Origin: Pirellulales bacterium
Lineage (GTDB): Bacteria > Planctomycetota > Planctomycetia > Pirellulales > Thermoguttaceae
Reading direction: 5' to 3'
NCBI GenBank assembly: GCA_016935315.1
Contig: JAFGRD010000046.1
Coordinates: 1 to 64,000, forward strand
Length of the DNA: 64,000 bases
Each line of letters begins with the position of its first letter. The stretch's first letter is position 1. Both the position numbers and the translations under genes were made by a program. The notes beneath the pieces were generated by a model. It worked only from the letters and a program-made list of their open reading frames with translations. It was not told where the DNA came from and made no database searches. Shown here piece by piece: positions 50,278 to 59,926 of this stretch.

Positions 50278-52953
50278 GTGTCCGGCAACCATCCACAAGC
50301 CTTGTCACAGCCCACAACCAACCCCCGCAGCCGAGGACCATACGGCCCGGCGGCCCGCCGAATCCGGCCGGTCGACCGGCACCGCGCGACATGGCTGCTG
50401 ATCCTGGGATTGTCGCTGGCAGCCATCTCCGGCTGTAGTCGGTCGTTTTACCGGCGTCAGGCCGATCGGCAGGTGCAGTCACTGGTCGAGTGTGCGGCCG
50501 GCGACCCCCGATGGCCGCTGGAGGACTTCTCGATCCGGCCCGATCCCGCCTCGCGGATGTTCGACCCGGACGACCCCGATTGCCCTCCCATGCCGCCGGA
50601 CGATCCCACCTCGCACCAACTGATGCACTGCGTTGACTGCAAGCCCGGTTGGCCGTGCTGGCGCCACTGTGGCATGACGCCGTTTGTGGAGAACCCCAAT
50701 TGGCGAGACTGCTTGCCGCGAGACGAGAACGGTCTGGTGGTGCTGGACCGGGAAGGGGCCGTCGAGATGGCGCTGCTGCATTCCCGGGCGTACCGGAAGG
50801 CTTTGGAGGATCTCTATCTCTCGGCCCTGGACGTCACACTGGAGCGGTTCCGCTTCGACGTGCAGTTCTTCGGCGGCAACTCGACGTATTTCACGGCCGA
50901 CGGTCCGGACCGCGCCGGCGGTCGCCAGAGCACCTTGCAGACGGATACGGATCTGCGGATGGAGAAGCTGTTTGCCGGCGGCGGCGAGCTGGTGGCGGGC
51001 ATGGCCAACTCGCTGGTTTGGACGTTTGCCGGGCCGGATAACTATGGTGCGAACACCCTGCTGGATTTCTCGCTCGTGCAGCCGCTGCTTCGCGGAGGCG
51101 GCCGGGCCGTGGTGCTCGAATCACTCACCTCCGCCGAGCGCGACTTGCTGGCTAACATCCGCCAAATGGAACGCTTCCGCAGGGGATTCTACACGCAAAT
51201 TGTTGCCGGCCGGAATGCCCTCCCGGGACCCAATCCCGGCGGGCTTCGGTTCACCGGAGTCTCCACCGACACGATCCGCTCGGCCGGCGGCTTCCTGGGA
51301 CTTCTGCGCCAACAGGTCGAGATCCGCAACCAGCGATCCAACGTGGCCGGGCTGCGCAGCAGTCTCGACCGGCTGCAGGCCTTTTACGAAGGTGGGCTGG
51401 TCAGCAGCCAACAAGTGGGGCTGACACGGCAGGGACTCTACGACGCCCAGAGCCGCCTCTTGCAGATCACCGCCAATCACGAGCAGGAACTCGACGCCTA
51501 CAAGATCCTGCTGGGGTTGCCTCCGGAGCTGTCCCTGAAGATCGACGACTCGCTGCTGGCAAGCTTCGACTTGATCGCTCCCAGCCTGACGGCGACCCAG
51601 GATGCCGTGGCCGGAGTGTTGGGGCGCATGGGCGAGATGGCCGACGCCGAGGAAATCGGTCCGCAGGAAGACCTCTTGGCCGACGTGGAGACCATCTGCC
51701 GGGAAGTCGCCGAGCAGTTGGCCCTGGTGCGGGCCGACGTCGAGCGACTGATCGACTCGTTGCCCGCTCGCGAGCAGAGCCTGCAACGGCTGACCACGCG
51801 CGAGGAGTTCAAACGCGGTGAAGTCGATCCGCGGATCTTCTCCATCGAGGGAATGCGAAGCCGCAGCGTCGAGCTGGTCGGGGAACTGGAGGGAATCGAG
51901 CGCGCCCGACAACTGGCCGGCCGATTGGGGGTTGCCATGCCGGAGGAAGCGGACCAGGGCGAGGAGGCCTTGGTTCCGAAGACAGCACTGGGGGCGGCGG
52001 ACCAGCGCGGGCCGATTGCCGAGCGGCTGAAATCCACGCTGGCCGGGTTGGAGCAGTTCTCCGAAGGCAAGGGGCTGCCCGGCGCCGACGCGGCCGCCTC
52101 CGGCGAGGAGTTGAAGGAACTCGTCCGTCGTCTGTCCGACGAGCTGTTGGACCTCTCGCTGATCCAGGCCGGGGCGCGGCTCGACACGGTCACGCTGAAA
52201 CCGGTCGAGATCGATTCCCAAGAGGCGTTCGAGATCGCGCGGATTCATCGCCGCGACTGGATGAACGCCCGGGCGGCGCTGGTCGATAGCTGGCGGCAGG
52301 TCGAGGTGACGGCCAACGACCTGCAGAGCGAGTTGGACGTGGTGTTCCGCGGGGATCTCAGCACCACGGACAACAACCCGGTGCGTTTCCGCGGCTCCAC
52401 CGGACGGCTGCAAGCGGGACTGGAATTCGACGGACCGTTGACGCGGCTGGCCGAGCGGAACCAGTACCGCAGCGCGCTGATCGACTACCAGCAGGCCCGA
52501 CGCGAGTACTATTCGATCGAAGACCGTATTCACGCCAGTCTGCGCGACACAATTCGGACGATCCGGCTGAACCAACTGAATTTCGAGCTGCAACGGGCGG
52601 CCGTCTTCGTGGCCATTGCCCGGGTGGATGAGGCCGGCGAGCGACTGACCCAGCCGGGCGGGGCCCAACTGGGAGTGACCATGGCTCGAGACCTCGTCGA
52701 GGCACTCCAGGCGCTTCTGCGGGCGCAGAACAGCTTCGTGGGAATTTGGACCGATCAAGAGGCCCTGCGGATGAACCTGGACCTCGATCTGGGCACCATG
52801 GGGCTGGACGCCCGGGGGATGTGGATCGACCCGGGGCCGGTGGGGGCCGTCCATCGGTCTGACGACGGCCTGCCGGCCGCCCCGTTTCCGGATCAAGGAA
52901 TCGAGGTGATCCCCCTTCCAGATGGGGTTCCTGTCGAGTTGGATGCGGGGTAG
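50278..52953 (+). CDS. TolC-like outer-membrane lipoprotein
   Basis: An 891-residue outer-membrane factor of an efflux or secretion system. A long N-terminus precedes a hydrophobic stretch and lipobox ISGC (Cys about 53). Residues about 155-860 carry TolC-type helices and strands: REGAVEMALLHSRAYRKALEDLYLSALDV, FSLVQPLLRGGG, SLDRLQAFYEGGLVSSQQVGLTRQGLYDAQSRLL and DYQQARREYYSIEDRIHASLRDTIR. It is about twice the usual length because of an acidic helical insert (about 430-640). The GTG is the only in-frame start before the lipobox, but its ribosome-binding site is weak. The adaptor and ABC genes follow on the same strand. Confidence 0.83.
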   Translation: MSGNHPQALSQPTTNPRSRGPYGPAARRIRPVDRHRATWLLILGLSLAAISGCSRSFYRRQADRQVQSLVECAAGDPRWPLEDFSIRPDPASRMFDPDDPDCPPMPPDDPTSHQLMHCVDCKPGWPCWRHCGMTPFVENPNWRDCLPRDENGLVVLDREGAVEMALLHSRAYRKALEDLYLSALDVTLERFRFDVQFFGGNSTYFTADGPDRAGGRQSTLQTDTDLRMEKLFAGGGELVAGMANSLVWTFAGPDNYGANTLLDFSLVQPLLRGGGRAVVLESLTSAERDLLANIRQMERFRRGFYTQIVAGRNALPGPNPGGLRFTGVSTDTIRSAGGFLGLLRQQVEIRNQRSNVAGLRSSLDRLQAFYEGGLVSSQQVGLTRQGLYDAQSRLLQITANHEQELDAYKILLGLPPELSLKIDDSLLASFDLIAPSLTATQDAVAGVLGRMGEMADAEEIGPQEDLLADVETICREVAEQLALVRADVERLIDSLPAREQSLQRLTTREEFKRGEVDPRIFSIEGMRSRSVELVGELEGIERARQLAGRLGVAMPEEADQGEEALVPKTALGAADQRGPIAERLKSTLAGLEQFSEGKGLPGADAAASGEELKELVRRLSDELLDLSLIQAGARLDTVTLKPVEIDSQEAFEIARIHRRDWMNARAALVDSWRQVEVTANDLQSELDVVFRGDLSTTDNNPVRFRGSTGRLQAGLEFDGPLTRLAERNQYRSALIDYQQARREYYSIEDRIHASLRDTIRTIRLNQLNFELQRAAVFVAIARVDEAGERLTQPGGAQLGVTMARDLVEALQALLRAQNSFVGIWTDQEALRMNLDLDLGTMGLDARGMWIDPGPVGAVHRSDDGLPAAPFPDQGIEVIPLPDGVPVELDAG

Positions 52954-53034
52954 ACCTCACCGCAACGCTTCATTTTTCCGGCGGTCGCCCGCTGCAGATT
53001 CTCCTCCGGACGCATCTGCGCGCGTCCGGCTCTC

Positions 53035-53063
53035 GTGACACGGTGGCGGATCCGCATTATAAT
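53035..53063 (+). promoter_or_regulatory. Promoter of the adaptor-ABC operon
   Basis: GTGACA at 53035-53040 and TATAAT at 53058-53063 with a 17-base spacer; a strong consensus match about 95 bases before the adaptor ATG. Confidence 0.7.
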
Positions 53064-53156
53064 TGGTGTTGAGTCGCGCAACCGATTTTCCCACCTAGCG
53101 TTCCGGCGTGCCGAGTGCCTGTAGATCGCCGTCCGGAACCCAGCCAGGCGCACCCT

Positions 53157-55322
53157 ATGCGTCGATCCTGCCCAGTCCGCTGCCGATACCACCGGGGGTC
53201 CCACCGGGGCGGCTTGGCCTATCGCGGGCCGCTGGTGGCGATTGTGGTGCTTCTGGTCGGGAGCGCCTTCGTTTGGTCGCTTTTGCCGAAGAGTTGGTCT
53301 TGGTCGTCGCCGGACGGCCGCGGACCGAGGATGCACAAGGTCGAGCGGGGTGAGTTCATCCACGACGTTACCGAGCGGGGCAACGTGGAGAGTGCCAGCA
53401 ACGTCGAGATCGTGTCGAAGGTGAAATCGGTTGCCGGGCGCAGCTACTCGGGCACGACCATTTTGGAGATTGTCGCGGAAGGAACGCTGATCACGCCGGA
53501 AGACTGTCTGCCCGAGGAAACCGTGGTCACCTATCAGGATCTGCAGCGGTTGAAGGCCTACCGGGAGCGGCCGGCGGCGTCGGAGACCGCGGACAAGGCC
53601 CTCGATGGTGTCTCTCCGGCCACCGAGCTCGACTCGGGCACGGGGACGGCCGGGGAAACGGGCGACCCGACGGGGGCCCAAGCGAGCGATTCGTCGGTCA
53701 CGACGCCGCAGGACACGGGAACCGAAGAAAGCGGCATTGAGCCGGAAGTGCTCGACGCCAAGCTGGTGCTGGTCAAGCTCGACTCGTCGTCGCTGGAGAC
53801 CGACCTGATTCAGCAGCAGATCGTTTGCGAGAACAGCCGGGCGGCCGTGATTCAGGCTCGAAACGCCGTCGACGTCGCGGAGATCTCCCGTGCCGAGTAT
53901 CTCGAAGGAACCCACCAGGAAAGCCTGCTGGACATGGAGATCAAGATCAAGGAAGCGAAGATGGAGCTGAGCCAGGCCCAGCAGTACCTGGCCTTCAGCG
54001 AGCGTCTGGAACGCAAGGGTTATATCACGAAGCAGCAGTTGCAGGATGACAGGACCCGCGTGTTGAAGGCCCAGAACGCCCTGGCGCTGGCGATCAAGCA
54101 GAAGGAGGTCCTGGAGCGGTACAATCTCGAGAAGATGGACAAGCAACTCGAAGCCGACATCCTCACGGCCAAGGCCAGGCTCAAAGCCGAGGAGTCCAGC
54201 CATCAACTCGATCAGGAAAGGCTCAAGCTCATCGAGGAGCAGATCGCCCATTGCACGATCTACTCGACATCGCCGGGCCAGGTCGTCTATGCCAACGAAG
54301 AGGGGCACCGGGGACAAAATGAAGTCGTGATCGAGCCGGGTGCCGTGATCCGCGAGAACCAGGTGATCATCCGCTTGCCCGATCCGACCAAGATGCAGGT
54401 AACGGCCAAAATCAACGAGGCTCGCATCGCCTGGATCAAGCCCAAGATGGAGGCTACGATCCAGTTGGACGCCTTTCCCGATGTGGCGCTGACCGGGGTG
54501 GTCGAGGAGGTTAGCGACTATCCGGCCCCCACCTCCTGGTTTCGCTCCGATGTGAAAGAGTACGAAACGATCGTGAAGATCCACGACCCGCAGGGCGCCT
54601 TGCCCAAGGGCAACAACCTTCGGCCGGGCATGACGGCTCAAGTGCAGATCCGGGTGCGACATCTTCAGGACGTGGTGCGGGTGCCGGTCCAAACCGTCAT
54701 CGAGCACGGCGACAAACACTATTGCGCCTTCTTCGACGGCGAGCGGCTCCTCGCCCACGAAGTGACCATCGGCCCGACCAACGACAAGTTCGTGGTGATC
54801 GAACAGGGGCTCGAGCCGGGCCAGGAGATCGTGCTCAACGTGGCGGCCCATCGCGAGAAGCTGGGGCTGCCCGAACTGCCGCCCGACTTCCAACGGCGGG
54901 CCAAGCCGGGCCAACGGCCGCCGGACGAAGGACCGCCGCGACAAGGGCCACTGGATCAGGGACCGCCGGGACAGGGATCAATGGGCCAAAGACCGCCAGG
55001 ACAGGGACCGCCGGGACAGGGATCAATGGGCCAAAGACCGCCAGGACAGGGGCCGCCGGGACAGGGATCAATGGGCCAAGGACCGCCGGGACAGGGGCCG
55101 CCGGGGCAGGGATCAATGGGCCAAAGACCGCCGGGACAGGGGCCGCCGGGACAGGGGCCGCCGGGGCAAAGGCCGCCGGGACAAGGACCGCAGCAAGAAG
55201 GCGACGGCCCGCGGCAGACGGGGCCTCCGAATCGGGAGCAGCCGGGTCAGGAAACGGAGAACAGAAACCAGGGACGTGTATCGCCCCCTGCCGGCGCCCC
55301 CAAGTCGGGAGGCCGTCCATGA
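53157..55322 (+). CDS. MacA/HlyD-type periplasmic adaptor with collagen-like tail
   Basis: A 721-residue membrane-fusion protein linking an ABC transporter to an outer-membrane factor. One N-terminal membrane segment (PLVAIVVLLVGSAFVWSLLP) is followed by a beta strand (VERGEFIHDVTERGNVES). An acidic insert (about 125-200), a long hairpin coiled coil (about 220-370), a lipoyl-like half (QIAHCTIYSTSPGQVVYANE) and the beta-barrel (NNLRPGMTAQVQIRVRHLQDVVRVPVQTV) follow. The last 140 residues are collagen-like repeats of GPPGQG, GSMGQR and PPGQ. The ATG at 53157 is preferred over a GTG at 53115. Its stop overlaps the ATPase start (ATGA). Confidence 0.85.
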   Translation: MRRSCPVRCRYHRGSHRGGLAYRGPLVAIVVLLVGSAFVWSLLPKSWSWSSPDGRGPRMHKVERGEFIHDVTERGNVESASNVEIVSKVKSVAGRSYSGTTILEIVAEGTLITPEDCLPEETVVTYQDLQRLKAYRERPAASETADKALDGVSPATELDSGTGTAGETGDPTGAQASDSSVTTPQDTGTEESGIEPEVLDAKLVLVKLDSSSLETDLIQQQIVCENSRAAVIQARNAVDVAEISRAEYLEGTHQESLLDMEIKIKEAKMELSQAQQYLAFSERLERKGYITKQQLQDDRTRVLKAQNALALAIKQKEVLERYNLEKMDKQLEADILTAKARLKAEESSHQLDQERLKLIEEQIAHCTIYSTSPGQVVYANEEGHRGQNEVVIEPGAVIRENQVIIRLPDPTKMQVTAKINEARIAWIKPKMEATIQLDAFPDVALTGVVEEVSDYPAPTSWFRSDVKEYETIVKIHDPQGALPKGNNLRPGMTAQVQIRVRHLQDVVRVPVQTVIEHGDKHYCAFFDGERLLAHEVTIGPTNDKFVVIEQGLEPGQEIVLNVAAHREKLGLPELPPDFQRRAKPGQRPPDEGPPRQGPLDQGPPGQGSMGQRPPGQGPPGQGSMGQRPPGQGPPGQGSMGQGPPGQGPPGQGSMGQRPPGQGPPGQGPPGQRPPGQGPQQEGDGPRQTGPPNREQPGQETENRNQGRVSPPAGAPKSGGRP
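54958..55192 (+). repeat. 45-bp coding repeats, collagen-like
   Basis: About four units of 45 bp encoding QGPPGQGSMGQRPPG, then a shorter PPGQ-rich run. Neighbouring units differ by only a few bases, so the array is recent or homogenised. Confidence 0.9.
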
Positions 55323-56014
55323 TGTTCGCCGCCTCGATCCAGCAGGTCACCAAGGAATACGCCATGGACGGCGAAGTGGTCCGTGCGCTGCGCGGCGTCA
55401 GCCTCGACATCCCCGAAGGCGACTACTTGGCCATTATGGGAGCCTCCGGATCGGGCAAGAGCACGCTGCTGAACCTTTTGGGGTGTCTCGATCGTCCCTC
55501 CGCGGGCACGATTCTCTTGGGCACGGACGACGTCAGCCGATTGACCGACGACGAGCTTTCCGAGATCCGGGCGTCGCGAATCGGGTTCGTCTTCCAGTCG
55601 TACAACCTCATCCCGCAGTTGACCGTGCTGGAGAACATCGAGGTCCCGCTCTACTACCAGAAACGCCTGAGCTCCAGCGACCGCCACCGCAGCCAGGAAT
55701 TGGCCGACATGGTCGGATTGGGCGACCGTTTGAAGCACCGGCCGACGCAACTCTCCGGCGGGCAGCAGCAGCGGGTGGCCATCGCCCGCAGCCTGGTCAA
55801 CGACCCCTATTTCATCCTGGCCGATGAGCCGACCGGCAACCTCGATTCGGTGACCACCGAAGAGATTCTCTCGCTATTGGGTGAGTTGAACCGGCAGGGC
55901 AAGACGATCATCATGGTCACCCACGAGCCCGACGTCGGCCAACGGGCCAAGCGGATCGTCCGGCTCAAGGACGGAATGGTTCTTTCGGACAAGCGTTTGA
56001 ATGGGGAACGGTAG
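55319..56014 (+). CDS. ABC transporter ATP-binding protein, MacB/LolD type
   Basis: A 231-residue ATPase driving the adjacent permease. It has Walker [10 protein letters not shown] (about 40-48), Q-loop [18 protein letters not shown], signature [15 protein letters not shown], Walker [14 protein letters not shown] and the H-loop His (VTHEPD). The N-terminal [25 protein letters not shown] is typical of LolD/MacB ATPases. The first ATG at 55319 overlaps the adaptor stop by four bases, so the two are translationally coupled. The permease follows after 75 bases. Confidence 0.95.
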   Translation: MMFAASIQQVTKEYAMDGEVVRALRGVSLDIPEGDYLAIMGASGSGKSTLLNLLGCLDRPSAGTILLGTDDVSRLTDDELSEIRASRIGFVFQSYNLIPQLTVLENIEVPLYYQKRLSSSDRHRSQELADMVGLGDRLKHRPTQLSGGQQQRVAIARSLVNDPYFILADEPTGNLDSVTTEEILSLLGELNRQGKTIIMVTHEPDVGQRAKRIVRLKDGMVLSDKRLNGER

Positions 56015-56089
56015 TTCGCATGGGCACCTTTCGACCCATGAGAATGCCCAACATGTTTTCTTGACAGGCCCTGATTGGTCGCCCGCCGT

Positions 56090-57415
56090 ATGTCCTTCTT
56101 TTTGCTACGTACCTGGCAGTTGGGAGCCAAGAGCTTGCTGCTGCACCCGATGCGGTCGCTCTTGACGGTGCTGGGGATCTTTATCGGCGTGGCCAGCGTG
56201 ATCTGGTTATTGGCCATCGGCGAGGGCATCGGCCGCGAGGCCCGAAAACAGATCGAAGATCTGGGGGCCACGAACATCATCGTCCGGTCGATCAAGCCAC
56301 CCAGCGAGGTCCTGGAAGGCGCCACCGGCCTGGTTCCCTACGGCATCACGCGGGCCGACTTCGAACGGCTCACGGCCACAGTCCCCACGCTTGAACAGAT
56401 CTTGCCGATCCGCGAGCTGCGGCGCCGCTTCGGCTACGCCGACCGCATGGTCGACGGCCGGCTGGTCGGCTGCACGCCGGAATACGCCGCAGTCACGCGG
56501 CTAGTCGTGGATCGCGGCCGGTTCCTTACCGATGCCGACGTCGGCGAGAAGCAGAATTGCTGCGTGCTGGCCGCCGAAACGGCCGCCCGGCTGTTTCCGC
56601 TGGAGAACCCGATCGGCCGGGCGATCCACGTCGAGGAGAGCTACTACGTCGTGGTCGGCGTGATGAAGCCGAAAAACCCCACGGCGGCGATCGGTGGTTC
56701 GTTTGCCGGCCAGGATTTCAGCAACGACGTCTACATCCCGATCAGCACGTTGTGGAACCGCATCGGCGACTTCGTCATCACCCGCCGCAGCGGCTCCTTT
56801 GAAGGCGAGGTGGTTGAGCTCAGTCAGGTCACCCTGCGCGTCGCAAAAACCGAAGACGTCGTGGAGACGGCCGACTTGGTCAAAGAGACCCTCAACCGAT
56901 ACCATCGCACCAAGGACACGGGTATCACGGTCCCGCTCGAACTGCTGGAACAGGCCCGGACCACCCAGTTGATGTTCATTATCTTCATGGGTCTGATTGC
57001 GGCCATCTCGCTGCTGGTGGGCGGAATCGGCATCATGAACATCATGTTGGCCACGGTAACCGAGCGCACCCGGGAAATCGGCATCCGCCGGGCGTTGGGG
57101 GCCAAGCGGGCTGATATCATTCGGCAGTTCCTGGTGGAGACCGTGGCCCTGTCGATCGTGGGCGGCGTGACGGGCGTGCTGGGTGGGCTGACCTGTTCGC
57201 CGGTCATGCGGCAGATCCGCGACGGCCTGGCCAAGGCCATGCCCAACGTGATGAGTCAACTGCCCGACGTGATCAAAACCATGGAGCCGAACGTCGTGCC
57301 CTGGTCGATCCCCCTGGCGTTCAGCATTTCCGTGACTATCGGCGTGATCTTCGGCATCTACCCGGCGATGCGCGCCGCCGCCATGGACCCGATCGAAGCG
57401 CTGCGGCACGAATAG
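56090..57415 (+). CDS. ABC transporter permease, MacB/FtsX type
   Basis: A 441-residue membrane protein. One transmembrane helix at about 22-44 (LLTVLGIFIGVASVIWLLAIGEGIG) is followed by a large periplasmic domain (about 45-290). Three more helices carry the FtsX signature (FMGLIAAISLLVGGIGIMNIMLATVTERTREIGIRRALGAKRADI). With the ATPase, adaptor and TolC-like protein it forms a MacAB-TolC-like tripartite exporter; the substrate is unknown. The ATG at 56090 is preferred to an in-frame TTG at 56075; neither has a good ribosome-binding site. Confidence 0.93.
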   Translation: MSFFLLRTWQLGAKSLLLHPMRSLLTVLGIFIGVASVIWLLAIGEGIGREARKQIEDLGATNIIVRSIKPPSEVLEGATGLVPYGITRADFERLTATVPTLEQILPIRELRRRFGYADRMVDGRLVGCTPEYAAVTRLVVDRGRFLTDADVGEKQNCCVLAAETAARLFPLENPIGRAIHVEESYYVVVGVMKPKNPTAAIGGSFAGQDFSNDVYIPISTLWNRIGDFVITRRSGSFEGEVVELSQVTLRVAKTEDVVETADLVKETLNRYHRTKDTGITVPLELLEQARTTQLMFIIFMGLIAAISLLVGGIGIMNIMLATVTERTREIGIRRALGAKRADIIRQFLVETVALSIVGGVTGVLGGLTCSPVMRQIRDGLAKAMPNVMSQLPDVIKTMEPNVVPWSIPLAFSISVTIGVIFGIYPAMRAAAMDPIEALRHE

Positions 57416-57454
57416 CTCGTCCGGCAGCGCGACCCCCTTGAGAAGGAGCCTCCC

Positions 57455-58408
57455 GTGTCTCGTCTCGCTGCTGGATTCGTGCTGGCGACACTGGTCGTTC
57501 CGGCCGCCGCCGGGCAGGCCGCCCAGCCGGCCGACGAGTGTCTGATGTTGTCGTACTTCGTGGGCAACGGCGAAGATGGCTTGCACCTGGCCCACAGCCG
57601 CGACGGCCTGCGTTGGAAGGCGCTGGCCGGCGGACGCTCGCTGCTGAGACCGACGGTAGGCCGCGACAGGCTGATGCGCGATCCGAGCATCGCCCGCGGT
57701 CCCGACGGCACGTTCCATATGGTGTGGACCACTTCCTGGAACGAGCGGATCATCGGCTACGCGCGGTCGGAGGACCTGGTCCACTGGTCGCCGCAACGGG
57801 CGATCCCCGTGATGATGCACGAGCCGACCGCGCGAAATTCGTGGGCACCCGAGCTGTTCTACGACCAGCCGAGCGGGCAATTCCTGATCATCTGGTCGAC
57901 GACGATCCCCGGCCGTTTTCCTCAGACGGGCGGCAGCAGCGAAAGCGACTACAACCACCGGGTGTACTGCACCCAAACGGCCGATTTCGAGGCGTTTACC
58001 CCGACAAGACTTCTCTTCGATCCCGGCTACAACGTGATCGACGGCTTCCTGGCCGCCGCCGGCGAAGAGTATCTGCTGTTTTTCAAGGACGAGACGCTCA
58101 AGCCGCAGCCGCGGAAAGTGATCCTGATGGCCACCGCTGAGAAGCTCCTCGGCCCCTACACGCGCCCCACCGAGCCGATCTCGCCGCGCGACTGGATCGA
58201 AGGCCCCAGTGCGATCCGGATCGGCGACAGGTGGTTCGTCTATTTCGACTGCTACCGCCGGCACCGCTACGGCGCGGCGACCTCGACGGACCTGGAGCGC
58301 TGGACCGACGTCACGGACAAGCTCGTCGTTCCCGCCGGCACCCGCCACGGCACGGTCTTTCGGGTCGACCGAGAAACGCGGGAGCGATTGTTGGCCGTGG
58401 GCGGCTAG
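57455..58408 (+). CDS. Exported GH43-like glycosidase candidate
   Basis: A 317-residue protein with a signal peptide (about 1-22). The five-bladed propeller pattern of GH43 and related glycosidases is seen: DPSIARGPDGTFHMVWTTSWNERIIGYARSEDLVHW, RNSWAPELFYDQPSGQFLIIWST, FLAAAGEEYLLFFKDE and WIEGPSAIRIGDRWFVYFD. The Asp of DPSI and the Glu of IEGP fit the catalytic positions. Substrate unknown, probably an arabinose- or xylose-containing glycan. The GTG at 57455 has AAGGAG six bases upstream. It lies 39 bases after the permease gene and may be co-transcribed with it. Confidence 0.8.
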   Translation: MSRLAAGFVLATLVVPAAAGQAAQPADECLMLSYFVGNGEDGLHLAHSRDGLRWKALAGGRSLLRPTVGRDRLMRDPSIARGPDGTFHMVWTTSWNERIIGYARSEDLVHWSPQRAIPVMMHEPTARNSWAPELFYDQPSGQFLIIWSTTIPGRFPQTGGSSESDYNHRVYCTQTADFEAFTPTRLLFDPGYNVIDGFLAAAGEEYLLFFKDETLKPQPRKVILMATAEKLLGPYTRPTEPISPRDWIEGPSAIRIGDRWFVYFDCYRRHRYGAATSTDLERWTDVTDKLVVPAGTRHGTVFRVDRETRERLLAVGG

Positions 58409-58426
58409 GCCCTTACACAAGTCTGC

Positions 58427-59926
58427 TCAGAACCGAAGCTCCAGACCGGCGTTGATTCCCTGTGCCCAGAAATCGGCGTACTGGAAGTCGAAGCTGGGCC
58501 GCGATGCTCCGACCAGTTGGCCCGGCGGAATCTGCGTCGGATTGATCCCCCGATCCATCTGATCGCCGGCTCGGGCGACGTCGGCCCAATAGAGGAAATC
58601 GTAGCCCAAGTACGCCCGCAGATGGCTGTTCAGCTCGTATCCGATCTCCAGCCCGAATTGCGGAATCACCACGAATTCGCTCTGGACGAACGTGTCCATG
58701 TTCGTCGGCTGCGCCATCAGACCGCCGCTGTAGCCCGCCGTGGCGGCGCCGGGCGTGGTGATCGTGCTGGAGCCGCCGATCCGCACGACCCGACGATTGC
58801 TCCCCAGCCCCATCTTGCCCTGCAGATTCATCGTCCAGCGGCCGCGCTGGAACTGGGCAATCAGGCCGAATTCGCCGCCGCTGAACTCATTGGTCGCACG
58901 AAACGTGTCGTCGACCACCGACGTCGTTCCCGTCGTCCCCAGGGCCGAAGTGGTCAACGTGCGGATTTCGCGAAGCGTCAGCCGGTCGGCCAGGCGATAG
59001 TAGCGATAGCCGCTGATCAAGTCCAAGCGAAAACGCAGGCCGTCGTCCAGCGAGCACGGGCCGCCGTAGCACCCCGTCGTGCAGGACATGCAGTCGTCTG
59101 CGCACGAAAACGGTTCGTGGCTCCAAAGGTAACGACGGATGCGAATCCCGGCCGATTCAAAGTAGTCGGACGTGCCGGCCTGGATCTGGCCGACGGCTTG
59201 ATCCGGATAGGCGACGACGCGGGAACTCTCGCGGAGCGTGGTGACGTCGTAGTACGGCCGGGCGAAGACGGGATCGCCGAGGGAGAAACCGCTGAAACCG
59301 CTGGTGTTCTGCCCCAGATCGAAGTAGTCGCCCTCGAGGGCGCAGATGTTGCAGGCGTCCAGCCAGTAGCCCATCGACAGCCTAGCACTGGAACGCCCGC
59401 CCTGGTGAACCGGCGAGTTGCCGAACAAGGTCTCCGTGTTCGTCTCGCCCCAAACGCCCGGCGGATAGCCCACAGGACTGCTGGTCAGCAGGGGCGGCAA
59501 TCGCATCCCCCGAGTCCACCACATCACGTAGTCGGCCCGAATCCAGAACTCGCCCGTTTGGGCGAAGCACGACTGCGTGCAATCGCAGCAGACTTCTTCA
59601 TCACAGCCGTCGTATTCGTCGTACTGGTACTGTGACGCACCGCTGGGGCTGAGCAGATCCAGACAGTCGCTCTGCTCGTGCTCGCTCGCCGAGGACTTCA
59701 ACTGGAACGATTCGAGTTCAGCCGACGGCTTCGGCAGCTCTTCGGGCGTCGCCTCCTCTTCGAGAATCTCCGGCGGCCGCACATCGAACACCGGCTGGTC
59801 CTCGACGATTTCCGGCGGTTGAACGTCGTACAAAGGATCGCCGGCGTCGTCCTGTGCCAACACCACAGTGCCCCAGCAGACCAGCGAGACTGCCAACGTC
59901 AGAACAACAAGAATACGATTGGGCAT
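58427..59926 (-). CDS. BBP7-type outer-membrane beta-barrel protein
   Basis: A 499-residue protein with a signal peptide (residues 1-24, ending VVLAQ), an acidic repeat-like N-terminus (YDVQPPEIVED, FDVRPPEILEE) and a Cys-rich stretch. The barrel follows: GEFWIRADYVMWWTRGMRLPPLLTSSP, SARLSMGYWLDACNICALEGDYF, FRLDLISGYRYYRLADRL, EFGLIAQFQRGRWTMNLQGKMGLG and the C-terminal strand INAGLELRF. These match the planctomycete BBP7 family. The ATG at 59926 has GGAGGGGG nearby. It is convergent with the GH43-like gene. Confidence 0.9.
   Translation of the reverse strand: MPNRILVVLTLAVSLVCWGTVVLAQDDAGDPLYDVQPPEIVEDQPVFDVRPPEILEEEATPEELPKPSAELESFQLKSSASEHEQSDCLDLLSPSGASQYQYDEYDGCDEEVCCDCTQSCFAQTGEFWIRADYVMWWTRGMRLPPLLTSSPVGYPPGVWGETNTETLFGNSPVHQGGRSSARLSMGYWLDACNICALEGDYFDLGQNTSGFSGFSLGDPVFARPYYDVTTLRESSRVVAYPDQAVGQIQAGTSDYFESAGIRIRRYLWSHEPFSCADDCMSCTTGCYGGPCSLDDGLRFRLDLISGYRYYRLADRLTLREIRTLTTSALGTTGTTSVVDDTFRATNEFSGGEFGLIAQFQRGRWTMNLQGKMGLGSNRRVVRIGGSSTITTPGAATAGYSGGLMAQPTNMDTFVQSEFVVIPQFGLEIGYELNSHLRAYLGYDFLYWADVARAGDQMDRGINPTQIPPGQLVGASRPSFDFQYADFWAQGINAGLELRF

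Noticed and set aside
51121-52896. 591-codon open frame on the minus strand
   Set aside because: Antisense to the TolC-like gene, composition-driven, no start signal.
52893-54944. 683-codon open frame on the minus strand
   Set aside because: Antisense to the adaptor gene, no family motifs; the adaptor's coiled-coil and barrel motifs are on the plus strand.
56015-56089. CATGGG and CCCATG short inverted repeat before the permease gene
   Set aside because: Six-base arms in a GC-rich gap are expected by chance; no other regulatory sign.
56501-58420. 639-codon open frame on the minus strand
   Set aside because: Antisense to the permease and GH43-like genes; no recognisable protein features.
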